This document shows positions 23,875-34,814 of a stretch of DNA of 64,000 bases, one piece after another; position 1 is the first letter of the stretch, and the number at the start of each line of letters is the position of its first letter. This DNA is from Neoechinorhynchus agilis (Eukaryota; Acanthocephala). The notes under the pieces were generated by a model. That model was not told the origin of the DNA, ran no database searches, and was given only the letters and a program-made list of their open reading frames with translations. Location of the stretch: positions 15,872,001-15,936,000 of the forward strand of contig CM121341.1 in the NCBI GenBank assembly GCA_051530055.1, in the 5' to 3' direction. The position numbers and the translations under genes are program-made.

Positions 23875-24663
23875 TTATCGTCTAGAATTTCGAGACGCAA
23901 AATCATTTTTTGTCTTTTTACTTGATTTTAAATTTCGAACAGCTGAACGCTTTTGCGCTGACACAAGAGCAGGTTGTGCAATTTGACTCAACTGTCGATT
24001 TGGATGCACATTTGCAACAGAGGACCTTTGAGCTTCACTTGCAAACATTTCATTGATTTTAGAAGATGTCATGCACGTTAGACGTTCAATTGGACTCGAA
24101 TTGACTTCGTTGCCTGGTTCTGCTAATTTAAAGCGCTTTAAACTGAGTTCCGGTTCGACATTAACGGTGTTATTATGAACGCACTTTATGTTGTCCTTTA
24201 AAGAAATTTCCTCGGATTTTTTCAAGTCCACCAGTCCTTTTTGCAATTGATCGGAAGGCAACATTCGTTTACCGCTACGGAGAAATCGCCCATCTTCATC
24301 AATCGGAAATGCCTTTTTCCTATTGTGCAATGCAGCTATCCTATTTGCGAAGTGAAGTTCTCGGGCGTTTGGAGGGAAAATGGTTGCCTGATACTCTATG
24401 CCGTCAAAGACAACTTTTCCCATCCTCACTCCGCACGTGTCCCTGGATTGCTCCTTAAACGAAAATTCCACTTTGCTTCCTACAGGAAAACTTTCAAGAA
24501 ATTCCCAATTAACACTTGTGGACTTGTCTTCACGTTGCGGTAAATTAAACTCAGTTTTGATTGGTGTGTACTGCTGATTTGGCGAGCAACCTGTCGATGA
24601 CTTGGTTTGCGATATCACCTTGGTTTTTCGCTTTGATGAATTGCGAGATTTGCGATTCACCAT
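23875..24663 (-). CDS. Unknown basic, probably nuclear protein (262 aa)
   Basis: A single open exon whose ATG directly follows TTTCTAG, an SL-type acceptor. The N-terminus is Lys/Arg/Ser-rich (NRKSRNSSKRKTK) and the C-terminus again basic (RNLKSSKKTKN), like nuclear localisation signals. The centre (about residues 50-120) is folded-looking: LESFPVGSKVEFSFKEQ, VRMGKVVFDGIEYQATIF, and HFANRIAALHNRKKAFPIDE. I recognise no family; a chromatin or DNA-associated role is only a guess. A possible upstream exon (24912-24839, FFPFIPFTLRKEGSKFKF, donor GTAAGT) does not join in frame and may be untranslated or separate. Confidence 0.65.
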   Translation of the reverse strand: MVNRKSRNSSKRKTKVISQTKSSTGCSPNQQYTPIKTEFNLPQREDKSTSVNWEFLESFPVGSKVEFSFKEQSRDTCGVRMGKVVFDGIEYQATIFPPNARELHFANRIAALHNRKKAFPIDEDGRFLRSGKRMLPSDQLQKGLVDLKKSEEISLKDNIKCVHNNTVNVEPELSLKRFKLAEPGNEVNSSPIERLTCMTSSKINEMFASEAQRSSVANVHPNRQLSQIAQPALVSAQKRSAVRNLKSSKKTKNDFASRNSRR

Positions 24664-27189
24664 CTAGAAATAGAAAAGTATTTCTTCAGACAGCTGTCCC
24701 CTCAGGTTTTAAATGATTTACTTTCCATTATATGATGAGACTAGGAGAGCGGGACAATCACATTCGTCTGTTCTCTTGAATCGAAATAAACTGGTTCTGT
24801 GTTTATCGGAGTATCAATCAGTCGTATCTCGCACTTACTCAAGATTATGACATTGAATTTAAATTTCGATCCCTCTTTGCGTAAAGTAAATGGAATGAAT
24901 GGGAAAAAGTCCTGAAATCCAACCATTAAAGTGTAGCAAAAACAATCGCTCCATTTTTTTGTACCGTATTGAAAAGTAGCTCAACTACAGTGATCTTAAA
25001 ATCGAAAGCTGGCTGACGGGTGAATAAAGCTTTATTTTTACTCAGATTCCGTTCGAATTCAAGTGACTAGGAATAACACATAATGACCCATTTGTTATTT
25101 TGCTGACCAGCTAACGGGCAAACAAACAGACAGCTTATTGATGACTTCTGCAGTCCTCACCTGATAACTGACCAGTTTCGCCAAATACAAAGCTTCTCTG
25201 TTAGGTGCATTAAGTTGCATTCTCTGATAACCAGAGGTTTCGCATCCAACATACTAATGTCAGATAAGCCTAGCATAAATTCGGATGACAAACTGTCACT
25301 GGGATGATAAATTCGGACCGGATTACAAGGTATCGAAATTGCAATCGATGGATCAGTAAGACGCTCCCTAATTGTGTTTTCTGTGTCCGACTTACAGAAT
25401 TAGGAAATTGCAATTTGCCCATTTAGCTACAAGCACAGCGGTGTCGATATTGGGATTGATCGATGATCTCCCCTTCGACGCATTCCTACAAGGTCCACTA
25501 AAAATTCCAAATGAATTATATCTCGTAATAATTTTAAATTAAAACCGAAAATATCCAACGGTATAGAAATTGGTTTGTTTTCAAACTCTGAAGCAATTTT
25601 ACATTTTAATTGGGATCGAAGCTACATAATCGATTCGGCGGTCTTTCATGTAGAATGCCAAAAAGCTTAATAATTTACTTGTCACGTATCTAGATATAGA
25701 TGATACCTGGCATCCAGGTGAACGCCGAATAGAATTTTATCTATAGGACTTGCTGATAAGACACGAAGCCTAAATAGGGGTACAGACATCACGTCAACTA
25801 TTTTGCTTAAAAAAGATACAATAGTTTTAAAAATATTCCAATACCGGGCAAATTGCGAATCTTAAATGGAGATGCGCATTTCCACAAATATCGAGCTCGT
25901 TAAACACAAAGGATCTACATTCTACGTACATGTTTTAGGATTGTATTGCTCATGTTTTTATATGGCGGAAAAAGATAAAGGTACAAGATTGTGCCGAAAT
26001 ATCAAAATCAATAAATTCTTTTAATTTTTCCGCCATATAAAAACATTCTACATACAAAAGTTTTAAAGATTATCTTAAACACATCCATTGGATCAACAGG
26101 CTCTAAAAGTAACCTGATCCAAATGCGAAACTATTTGTTTTGTGGGTTTATTTACTCGGCACTGTTGTTTCCTTTTAAGTTGGATAGTTCAATAATCAAT
26201 CGGTGACATGCTTTACCAAATCGATTGCTACAATCTCATAAATGAAAACTGCAATTGGCTTTGTGTTCAAACAAAAAGTTGTATAATCGTGCACCGACAC
26301 CATTTTAAGCCCTTAGTTTTCTGAAAAGCGCATTTGTTATCTACAAAAAGTGTTGAAACAGTCTTGATTATCTCACATATTTAGTCTGAGTAGGTTAAAA
26401 TTGCTTTTCTACTCCTCATTGTTATGTCTCAAGTCCGTCTGCTCTGAATTCATGTGTTAGGTGGGTAGGTCTGGAAAACCAGTGAACTATTTCGACGAGT
26501 CCTATTAAATATCTATTAAACTCACAGTAATTCTACACCACGTAGCATCCGCGTTCATGCTTTTATAATGCAAATTATCAAAAGGACCTTTTGTTTGGAT
26601 TTGACAGTATTATTTTCTATGATGGAGTTCTGTCTCAAATCGTTTACGCCGTCGTGTCTCATGTGAATGTCAAGGAATCAATCTCGTATTTCCGTGTGTA
26701 ATGAAGCTGCCTGCTGATTTATCGGATACTGACTTTTGTCGTGGCCCTTGCAATGGCGGAGTTTCGTGGGTTCCTCATTTTTCGTACAGCGACGTTCTCT
26801 TATACGCTGATAGATGCGGGTTTAAAGAGACAAAGAATACGATTGGTGTTGCATTGATGGAAACGCACTGACCGCCACGGATATTAGGTTTTATGGATGT
26901 CCACTGCAATGCTTCTTTTCTACAGCGAATACTCTGATATAAGACAATGCGACAGCACAAATCCGTCTTTTTCAAAGATATTGTTTTCTAAGAGGCCGCA
27001 CAATATAATCCGAGTGCGACTAACGAATATTTAAAGGTTTTTTAGAAGAAACAAGAGCATTTTCAAATTAAGCAAGTTCGAGAAGAGACTTTTCAGTATG
27101 ATGCTCGATTCTGAATAATATACGGGATATCTAATGCCCTTCGTCCAAATAAGTGTCAATTGATTATAAACTATTAATCAGTCGCTTTA
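24664..27189. other. Long gene-poor stretch with one repeat
   Basis: Apart from the doubtful exon near 24.84-24.91 kb and the repeat at 25959-26045 I find no coding, RNA or terminal-repeat signal. Confidence 0.4.
25959..26045 (+). repeat. Dispersed repeat, copy 2, with short inverted ends
   Basis: Begins ATATGGCGGAAAAA and ends TTTTTCCGCCATAT, a 14-bp inverted pair. Inside it reads ACAAGATTGTGCCGAAATAT and TCAATAAATTCTTTTAAT, shared with copies at 21.5 and 35.0 kb. MITE-like. Confidence 0.65.
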
Positions 27190-27977
27190 TTAGATAAACA
27201 TAAGCTTGTCAGGTTCTTCGCATAATCTCTGTAGAGTCCATCCGTTATAGACGGAATACTTTTGAGCATATTCCAGTCCCGGAACAAGACGACAAACCAT
27301 ATGAAGTTCATGGACGAACTGATTGACTTTCTCTTGATCGATTAGACTAGCAACTCTTGTTCTAAACATCTTCGATTTTACGTGGTAATGTTTGAGATAG
27401 TCCGTAATAAGCCTCGTGGCGTTAGGTTGATTGCATTTTAGCACTTGGAGTTCATTGAAGACGAATCGAAATATCCGATCGTAATAGCTGCTTTTGACTC
27501 TATAAAGACACTTGTAAAACGTGGGGAAGATCTTGGATTTACTCACTTGAACCACTCTGGGGAGCAAGGACGAATTTGTTGATCAGTACCTCGAGATGGA
27601 TCTTTAGGATCTTCAATCTTAGCAACGAATACCGATTTGCGATAAAGGAATCGTTTTATGTACTTGATGCGCTGTGACACTTTCCTACAATTCATTATTT
27701 TGCGAACAGTTTTTAAATTTTCAATCGATAGATTGAGTTCACTTTCTCCGTTGTATTTTACAAGTCGGCACACGCCGTCGGAAGAGAACAGATTTGATCG
27801 ACAGAGAAAGCAAGTGGAATCCTTTAAGCTTCTATTCTTTGAACATATCCATTTTATCATACAAGACTTACAGGCTGCATGATTGCATTCTGAGGACTTT
27901 AGAAAAAAAGATTGAGTATATCGTTCCAAGCAGATGATGCATGGCACTGCTTCGTTTTCCTGTGGCTTAGAAGACAT
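27190..27977 (-). CDS. Topors-like RING E3 ligase
   Basis: Exons 27977-27547 and 27499-27190, joined by a 47-nt intron (GTGAGT...TATAG, phase 2), give 246 residues. The N-terminus has a C3HC4 RING (CIICLERY, ECNHAACKSC, CFLC). The second exon matches the conserved block after the RING in Topors: FRFVFNELQVL, then ITDYLKHYHVKSKMFR and VNQFVHELHMVCR. Topors is a dual ubiquitin/SUMO E3 in nuclear bodies and at centrosomes and cilia (family knowledge). This protein is much shorter than vertebrate Topors and lacks the long RS-rich tail, so its function may be narrower. The first in-frame ATG is at 27977. Confidence 0.78.
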
Positions 27978-27980
27978 CAA

Positions 27981-29317
27981 TGTCAGTATTTGGCTTTAAG
28001 AAAAACGCACAACAATGATCGAGTTTTCTATCGGGTCTTTTTTATTTTACTGTAGAAAAAGAAGATGATTCAAAAATCTAAAAGTCGTAAAGTAATCAAG
28101 ATTAAAGCCGGATGGATGGACTAAGCACAAAATCGAATCAAATATATTTCTAACGGGTAAGGTCCTGTCGTTCATCCAAATGCTATTTTTTTGACAGAAT
28201 TAAGTTTGGATCAAATCTTAAAATGATAGCATCAATAACATCTTTAGTTCGTCCAACACAATCGTAATCGTGCTTCTCGATTTTTACTTCACATTTAGTC
28301 ATTTTAACGATGAGAATCAAACTTGCTACACATTTCGAAAGTACATTGAATCAAATGTCTTAAACGGACCACATTTGATGCTTCATGTCGACAAAGATTT
28401 AGAGTTCTTAACCACTATGATATTTTAGAACTCTGATGGATAGATTATCTTAATGACCTTGATTTTAAGATTGATCACTTCATTCAAAGCCTAAGACCGC
28501 TCAGTCTTATGAACTTTTAGTCAGGACACGATGAACGCTTGTATATTACAATAGTCATGTTTGAAACTGGATATACTTAAGCAATTCGGCGGGGACGGTT
28601 TAATTGAAATAAACGCACCAAAAATATCAACAAATCCGACTGCGCCCGGGAGGGCAATTAACAAGCTTAGCGGTCAAATAAAATTAAAAAATCTCTTCAC
28701 TTTTAGAACTTAGAAGTTATAGTGCACTGTCACCTACTAGATGATTAAAATTCAATCAAAAAATGAAAGGTGGACGTATGGTTCATCCAAAGAATAGAAA
28801 ATACTTTAATGAAAAAGAACTTCAGAAGTTTCAAGTAGACAACAGCTATTAGAAAGAGTTTTGATTTTGCGATATAAGATTTTAAGATGATTTGGACGAA
28901 AATACTTAAGGCAAAAGTCACTATTTTTAACATTAAAATAAGGCGGACGTGAGTCTACAACGATTTATGCATCTTACGTGCCAATATCCAATTGATGGCC
29001 TAAAAGTTTAAATTCATTTGAAGTTCAAATCAATCAAACAATATTTTGATGATTAAGCATGCTACTGTTAGGAACATATCTTTTTATGCAAAATATTTTT
29101 AACAATTATAACCGAGACATTTTTATTTGTTATCTCCTATCAACAAATACCAATGAATTATCTTTTCAACCGAGACATATCTTAGTACTTATCAAAACCA
29201 ACATTTATTCCACGATTTTAATTACAACCAGCTGCCAATCGCACTATTTCCTCTATGACTTTAAAACTCGTCTTATTTTTCTATAAGCTAAAATTTACGT
29301 CCAAATATTCCACAGAC
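27981..29317. other. No gene recognised
   Basis: AT-rich spacer. At about 29130-29172 a 40-bp piece (CTATCAACAAATACCAATGA) repeats with few changes at about 43550-43590, next to the 43.4-kb palindrome. Confidence 0.4.
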
Positions 29318-29572
29318 TTAAAAAAAGTCAGCAGGACGCCCCCAGCCATCGCATTCCTCTGGGTTAGTGTAAGATGATTGGTAATAATCGTCTTCGCTAA
29401 TAGAATCCGTTCCCTCGTTAGAATCCTCTCTAATATCCAAATACGGAGTCTGAGATTTCTGGTCTACACAAGGAAAATAATTTTGATTGTCAATACAATT
29501 CGAACCATCAGCAATCGAGTCCTCTCCCTGCGCAGATTTTTTTTCACTTTCTTGGCTAGATTCTTTGAACAT
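29318..29572 (-). CDS. Small acidic protein of unknown function
   Basis: ATG at 29572, 84 codons, stop at 29318. The product is rich in Ser, Glu and Asp (KESSQESEKKSAQGEDS, DSISEDDYYQSS) and ends in a distinctive tail, CDGWGRPADFF. No signal peptide or membrane segment and no recognised family. There is no clear acceptor next to the ATG. It could be a complete small gene or a last exon. Confidence 0.4.
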   Translation of the reverse strand: MFKESSQESEKKSAQGEDSIADGSNCIDNQNYFPCVDQKSQTPYLDIREDSNEGTDSISEDDYYQSSYTNPEECDGWGRPADFF

Positions 29573-31130
29573 TTTTGTCGGAGAAAATATCGTCGTAAAA
29601 GATATAGGCAATGTATTTTGCGGCGGAAGATATTGGTTTAGTAGTAGTGTTTGTTATTATCGATGCCGAAAATATCACGGTTCCCTAGGGAATGTCGGAT
29701 CTTATAGTGATTCATAGATCTCTCAATCAAACGGAACGACAAAATAGTTTGAAAATTCTTGCAGCCTATATTTTTGGTAGCGTCGGGCAAGTTTAATTAA
29801 CATTCTAAGGCAAATAAATTTCGCAGCTTTTTATCAAGATAAGCGCTTGATAACTCGTATTTCGAAAAGGATTGCTTCGGCCTTGTAAAGTGCGAATGTT
29901 CGTTAATTTTTATCTCAAACGTAACGCATCTTGCTATCCTACCGGGCAATGTAAAAATATGGCAAAACGTTGATAGCCTTTAAGATTTCACCTTCGCATC
30001 GAGAATTTAGCGAAAGAGTTGGGTGGTGCTACTCAGAATCCTTAAAGAAATGCGTTGTAGGCTGCTTGACTTTATAAATAGGGGATTTCAGTTCAAAAGT
30101 CGCGCTATTCCGCTTTATCACTTTTCAAAAGTACAATCTGTTTCTAGCGAGGGAACCTGCGATTGGTTCATCAAACAAACAAGATAGAAAAGAGTCTATC
30201 GCTGCAAGGTGATTACGACATAAGTGCTTCCGGTGCTCTCTAAAACCTAAAATTAAACGAGATTCGTGGAAAAATGAGATGTCTATTGTCCAGGGTGGAT
30301 GTGCCTTGAGATGTCAGGATGCTAACGGAAACACGAATATCAAGAGGATTTCTAAACTGGAATCCGATGGGAATTAGGCGCCTCAAAGTGCTGACGCGGA
30401 GGCTAAGCGATTTCAAGACAAGCTGTGACAAAAATTACAGACACTTCATTTGACTTTTCGATCAACCGATATCGGATGTTATCACAAACGGATATTCCTG
30501 GGAAAAGTAAAAGAATTTCATACCTCAAGTTCATCCATGAAATAGATAAAAATCGAAGCCAGAAAATAACCGCATGCACCAAGGAAGCTTTTTCAGAAAA
30601 TTGTATTTTCAAAATTTAAAGCTCGTCAGGATTTACGTTTTCCTTTACAAGTTCAACCGCTAAAAATTGATCAGCTGTAAGGTTAAGCAATCTACTGTAT
30701 CGTTCTATAGATCAATGGATATTTTTGAACTTATGTAATACGTTCAAAAAAAGACAATTAATCGCCTGATTGTATTATAATTGATAAAAGACGTCCCATC
30801 GGGCGAAATTGAGGTTTCTTTTGCTTTTCCTGGAACTTCTTTCGTTTTGTAAAAATACAGCAAAGTAGCAAATTTTATCACGTGAGTTTTATTCGCAGAA
30901 CCGATTTAAAGGCGGTGCCGATTGAAGTTTTAAACGATCAATTAAAACATAGTTTGCAACTCTAAATCCAAACAGTTTTGAGAAACGTGACTGCTAACTT
31001 TTCTTCGTTCTCTTCGCTCAATAAAATTGATTCTTGCGCCTCATCAATAAATAGCCACAAAATTGTCACACTTCAAAGGATACTCCCCTTCTTCTCACTC
31101 ACACAATTTTCTCGAGAGAGAGGTTACTGT
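29573..31130. other. No gene recognised
   Basis: Short unrelated open frames only. No repeat or RNA signal noticed. Confidence 0.4.
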
Positions 31131-31370
31131 ATCTCCTTTTTGTTTGTAGATCAGAAAAAATGCGCTTCGCCATGCTTCGGACATTTGCCGATTTGTGATA
31201 TTCTTCGATATAGATTCGTCAACACTTGGATACCAAAACGGTCCAACGCTTTCCATATTTCGATCGGGATACCATCCGGTTCAACAGTTTTCCCCAATTT
31301 CATGCGTCCAAGCTGTCTCGCAACTTCGTTGTAGGAGAATGGTCGCACTGTATTCGCGCATGCTGGTGAG
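31130..31370 (-). mobile_element. Fragment of a LINE reverse transcriptase (RTE/CR1-like N-terminal RT)
   Basis: On the minus strand a short frame reads VARQLGRMKLGKTVEPDGIP, then EIWKALDRFGIQVLTNLYRR: the start of a LINE RT domain (consensus KxGKAxGPDGIPxE). It is about 65 codons, with no recognisable continuation, so it is a relic. Confidence 0.7.
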
Positions 31371-31870
31371 TAGTTATAGTTAGAGCGTATCCTTAAGTTT
31401 GTTATGATTTCGATCGTCGGGCCTTTTTTATATACTAAAACCTCTCAAAGAATGTTCAAATTGTTTTGCGATTCTTATATAAATCCTAAAATTTACAAAA
31501 TACCTATCCGACCATTTTCTCCATTTAAAGATGGTAATGTAGTTTGAAAATATAGAAACATGAATCATCAGGAAGCGGAACTGCGTAAGATGACTATTAT
31601 GACTGCAAGCATTTCGTTTTCTAACGAGTTCAAGTTGTATGGAAACGACGCATTTTGAATATCTTGCTACACTGAAGAAAATACTGGTGCACTGTTTAGC
31701 TTGCTTCTACACTTAGATAGCAAGTTTTCATTCGGGAATTCTCAATGAATTCTTGAGGAAAACCCAAGATTATAAAGAACAAACACAGGCAAACTAGGTT
31801 TTTGTGTTGTTAGAATATCCGTCGACAATTTTCGCTTTGTTCGACCTTCTAGATTTTACTGATTAACCGG
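31371..31870. other. Intergenic
   Basis: Nothing supported between the LINE relic and the COQ10-like gene. Confidence 0.5.
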
Positions 31871-31874
31871 TCGA

Positions 31875-32452
31875 ATGAATATCCTCCGTGTAGCAGCCAG
31901 ACCAACTCGCAATTGTTCCAGAGGACTTTCAGCATCACAGGGACTTGTCCATAAGGAAAATCGAGTTCTGCCGTTCTCATGTGAAGAGTTATACCAAGTA
32001 GTATGGGAAGTGGAGAAGTACAAGTTATTCTTACCATGGGTTGTAGACAGCAAGCTGCTCAAGCTTAATCCGAACGACCTCACCATGCAATTGGATGTCA
32101 CTTCACGGTTTTCGATAACCCAATCGAAAATCGTGCTTTAGGATTTACATGGTTCGCAGAAAAGTACCGCTCTTTTGTCACTTTTGAACGTCCAGTTTAC
32201 ATTCATTCAATTTGTATAGACCATAATGCCTTTGATTATCTTGTTTCAAGTTGGCGATTCAATCGTCCGCCGAATACAAGACTGCACCGAAAAACGGCGG
32301 TAGACTTTGAAGTGAAATTCAAATTTCGCTCGCCAATCCACTCTACGATAGCTAAGCTGTTTATGGATCAAGTGGCACGAACGATGGTCGATGCTTTTAG
32401 TGAACGAGCACTAACTTTATATGGACCGGATCGTACGTTGGGAAAAGAATGA
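31875..32452 (+). CDS. COQ10-like START-domain protein, mitochondrial coenzyme Q binding
   Basis: COQ10 proteins bind coenzyme Q in mitochondria and are needed for normal respiration (family knowledge). The N-terminus (MNILRVAARPTRNCSRG) looks like a presequence. Domain text: CEELYQVVWEVEKYKLFLPW (START/cyclase N-part), then after about 32100, in another frame, FAEKYRSFVTFERPVY, SSWRFNRPPNT, VKFKFRSPIHSTIAKLF and FMDQVARTMVDAFSERA. The two parts should join as QLDV|GFTW, but the only close acceptor (CTTTAG at about 32144) and donor-like GTCACT are one base out of phase. Either a one-base error or mutation is present, or an unusual donor is used. Confidence 0.8.
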
Positions 32453-33083
32453 CATTCTCTAGATTGTTCAGTTATAAATTACAACTGTTCGCGTGGGGAT
32501 CCTAAAGAAAACTAATTAACAAAAGAAGATTGCTAGTTCTTGCATAATGCTTCATGATTATTTCTTATTTGAAGTGAACTCTTCGTCGAATCGTAGCTAA
32601 AACAGAAATAAAGGTTTACGAATTGAGGGCTACTAGCGCTGTATGTGACAGAGAACGATTTTCCATTCAGTTGGATATTAAAAAGTAAAGAAGCTTTACA
32701 CATGTTGTGATCTTAACGCGAACTTCCATTTAAATAAATCCAATGGAAAATAGACCGCAACTACACAATCAGTGATGATGATCAAATGAGTGCAAGCAAG
32801 AATCGATAAATTTTAGCAGAAAAAGAAGTTTCTCGTTTCGGGAAGTAGTTCAATATCTCATATCCGAGACCAAATAATCACCAGTGGCTTTGCTTTTAAA
32901 TAGCATACGAATATTCTCTAACGTCATAGAGGTGGTCATTAAAATCAAAAAAGAAGGAGAGTGCATAGCTAACGCTCCATTGTTTGTAACGATGACATAT
33001 CAAAAGACTTTGTGTAGTCGTCGGTTACCTAACCCATACAAATTCACCACATCAACTTCTTTATCTTCTCAACCCTTTTCGAT
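32453..33083. other. Intergenic
   Basis: Spacer between the COQ10-like gene and the beta-tubulin 3' end; only a weak plus-strand frame at 32884-33099. Confidence 0.5.
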
Positions 33084-34814
33084 TCATTCATTGTCATAGA
33101 GAGCCGATTCGTTATCCTCATCTAAGACCAGATCATCATCCTCGGTGCCCGCCTCTTGATATTGCTGGTATTCACTGATCAAATCCGTCATATTGCTTTC
33201 TGCCTCAGTAAACTCGAGCTCATCCATTCCTTCATTCGTGTACCAATGGAAAAACGCCTTACGGCGTAACATTGCAGTGTATTGGTCAAGCATCCTCTTA
33301 AAAATATCCTGAATACAAGTGCTGTTTCCTATAAAAGTAGCCGACATCTTCATTCCAGTGGGTGGAATATCACAGAGTGAAGTCTTAACGTTGTTGGGAA
33401 TCCATTCAACAAAATACGAGGAGTTCTTGTTTTGGGCGTTCAAAATATGATCGTCGATTTCTTTCATTGATAGTCTGCCTCGGAACATTGCGGCTACTGT
33501 TAGATAACGCCCAGAACGCGGATCGCATGCAACCATCATATTCCGAGAATCAAACATTTGCTGGGTCAACTCACCGACGCTCAGCGCACGATACTGCATA
33601 CTACCACGACTGGTGAGTGGAGCGAATCCGGTCATGAAAAAGTGAAGACGAGGGAACGGTACCATGTTTACAGCGAGTTTACGAAGGTCTGCGTTCAGTT
33701 GACCAGGGAAACGGAGACTGGTAGTGACACCGGACATTGTCACGGATATCAATTGGTTTATTGCATTGAAGTTTGGGACTGAGGAAAAAGGCAAATGTCA
33801 AAAAGTATACTAATTGCTTCACTTTTCAACATATTTAGTGATTGCTTAGTTTAAGAATGCGCAAAGGGACTAACAAAATGCCTTCTTACGTTAACGAATT
33901 TTCGAAGGCAAAGGGGATTGGGGTTTTGTGTGAGAATAAAATAGGCCATGTTCAAAAAAATTCAAATAATTTACAGCGATCTATTGAGCAACTTATTAAG
34001 AATAAAGGAAAAAATTAGCTGAATAGTCACTGAGTATTTAAATTAGTTCAAAAAAGAGTGAATTATAACTTCCACCAATCTCCAATACGCCTTAAATCCC
34101 CATAGGAAGGAAGTTGCATCTTCATAGTTCTAAAGCAAATATCATAGAGAGCTTCGTTGTCAATACAAAAAGTTTCATCGGTGTTTTCAACGAGTTGATG
34201 AACACTCAGTGTGGAATTGTAAGGTTCAACGACGGTGTCAGATACTTTAGGCGATGGAAATACTGAAAATGTGTTCATCATACGATCGGGATATTCCTCA
34301 CGAAGTTTGCTAATGAGCAGTGTACCCATTCCACTTCCAGTGCCGCCACCAAGCGAATGAACGAGCTGGAATCCTTGAAGACAATCGCAATGTTCAGTCT
34401 CTCTTCTCGCAACTTCCATAACTGATTCGATAAGTTCAGCTCCTTCAGTGTAATGACCCTTAGCCCAGTTGTTGCCAGCTCCACTTTTACCAAACACAAA
34501 GTTATCAGGCCGGAATATACGACCGTATTTGCTATTACGGACATTATCCATGGTACCAGGTTCAAGGTCAATCAAAATTGAACGCGGGACATAGCGAGCT
34601 TCAGCTTCATTGAAGTACACGTTGATCCGCTCAATCTGAAGATTGGATTGCCCCTTGTAGGCGCCATCCTCATCGATGCCATGTTCTTCAGCGATCACTT
34701 CCCAGAACTTAAATGAACACACAAAAAAATGGAATCAAAACGAACGACTCAACTCACCGTCGATCCAACTTGATTACCGCACTGACCAACTTGAATGTGA
34801 AGAATCTCGCGCAT
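33084..34814 (-). CDS. Beta-tubulin, divergent paralogue
   Basis: Microtubule subunit. Exons: 34814-34758 ([19 protein letters not shown]), 34707-34089, 33778-33084; all phases close, giving 456 residues. The ATG follows TTGCTTAAG directly. Family motifs: [52 protein letters not shown], the acidic tail ([15 protein letters not shown]), and the MREI autoregulatory start. Residues equivalent to 167, 198 and 200 are Phe, Glu and Phe, the benzimidazole-sensitive state. Odd: the only phase-consistent splice between exons 2 and 3 adds about 8 residues (RLPNFNAI) just after YGDL at the start of helix H7, next to the nucleotide pocket. Other changes include K19 to T and LHFFMTGF. The 310-nt intron there is unusually long for this window. 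Confidence 0.92.

Noticed and set aside
28745-28933. Hydrophobic minus-strand ORF as a membrane protein
   Set aside because: AT-rich sequence encodes Leu/Ile/Phe-rich frames by chance; no start context, splice site or family support.
34278-34571. Second minus-strand frame inside beta-tubulin exon 2
   Set aside because: A frame shadow of the highly conserved tubulin exon.
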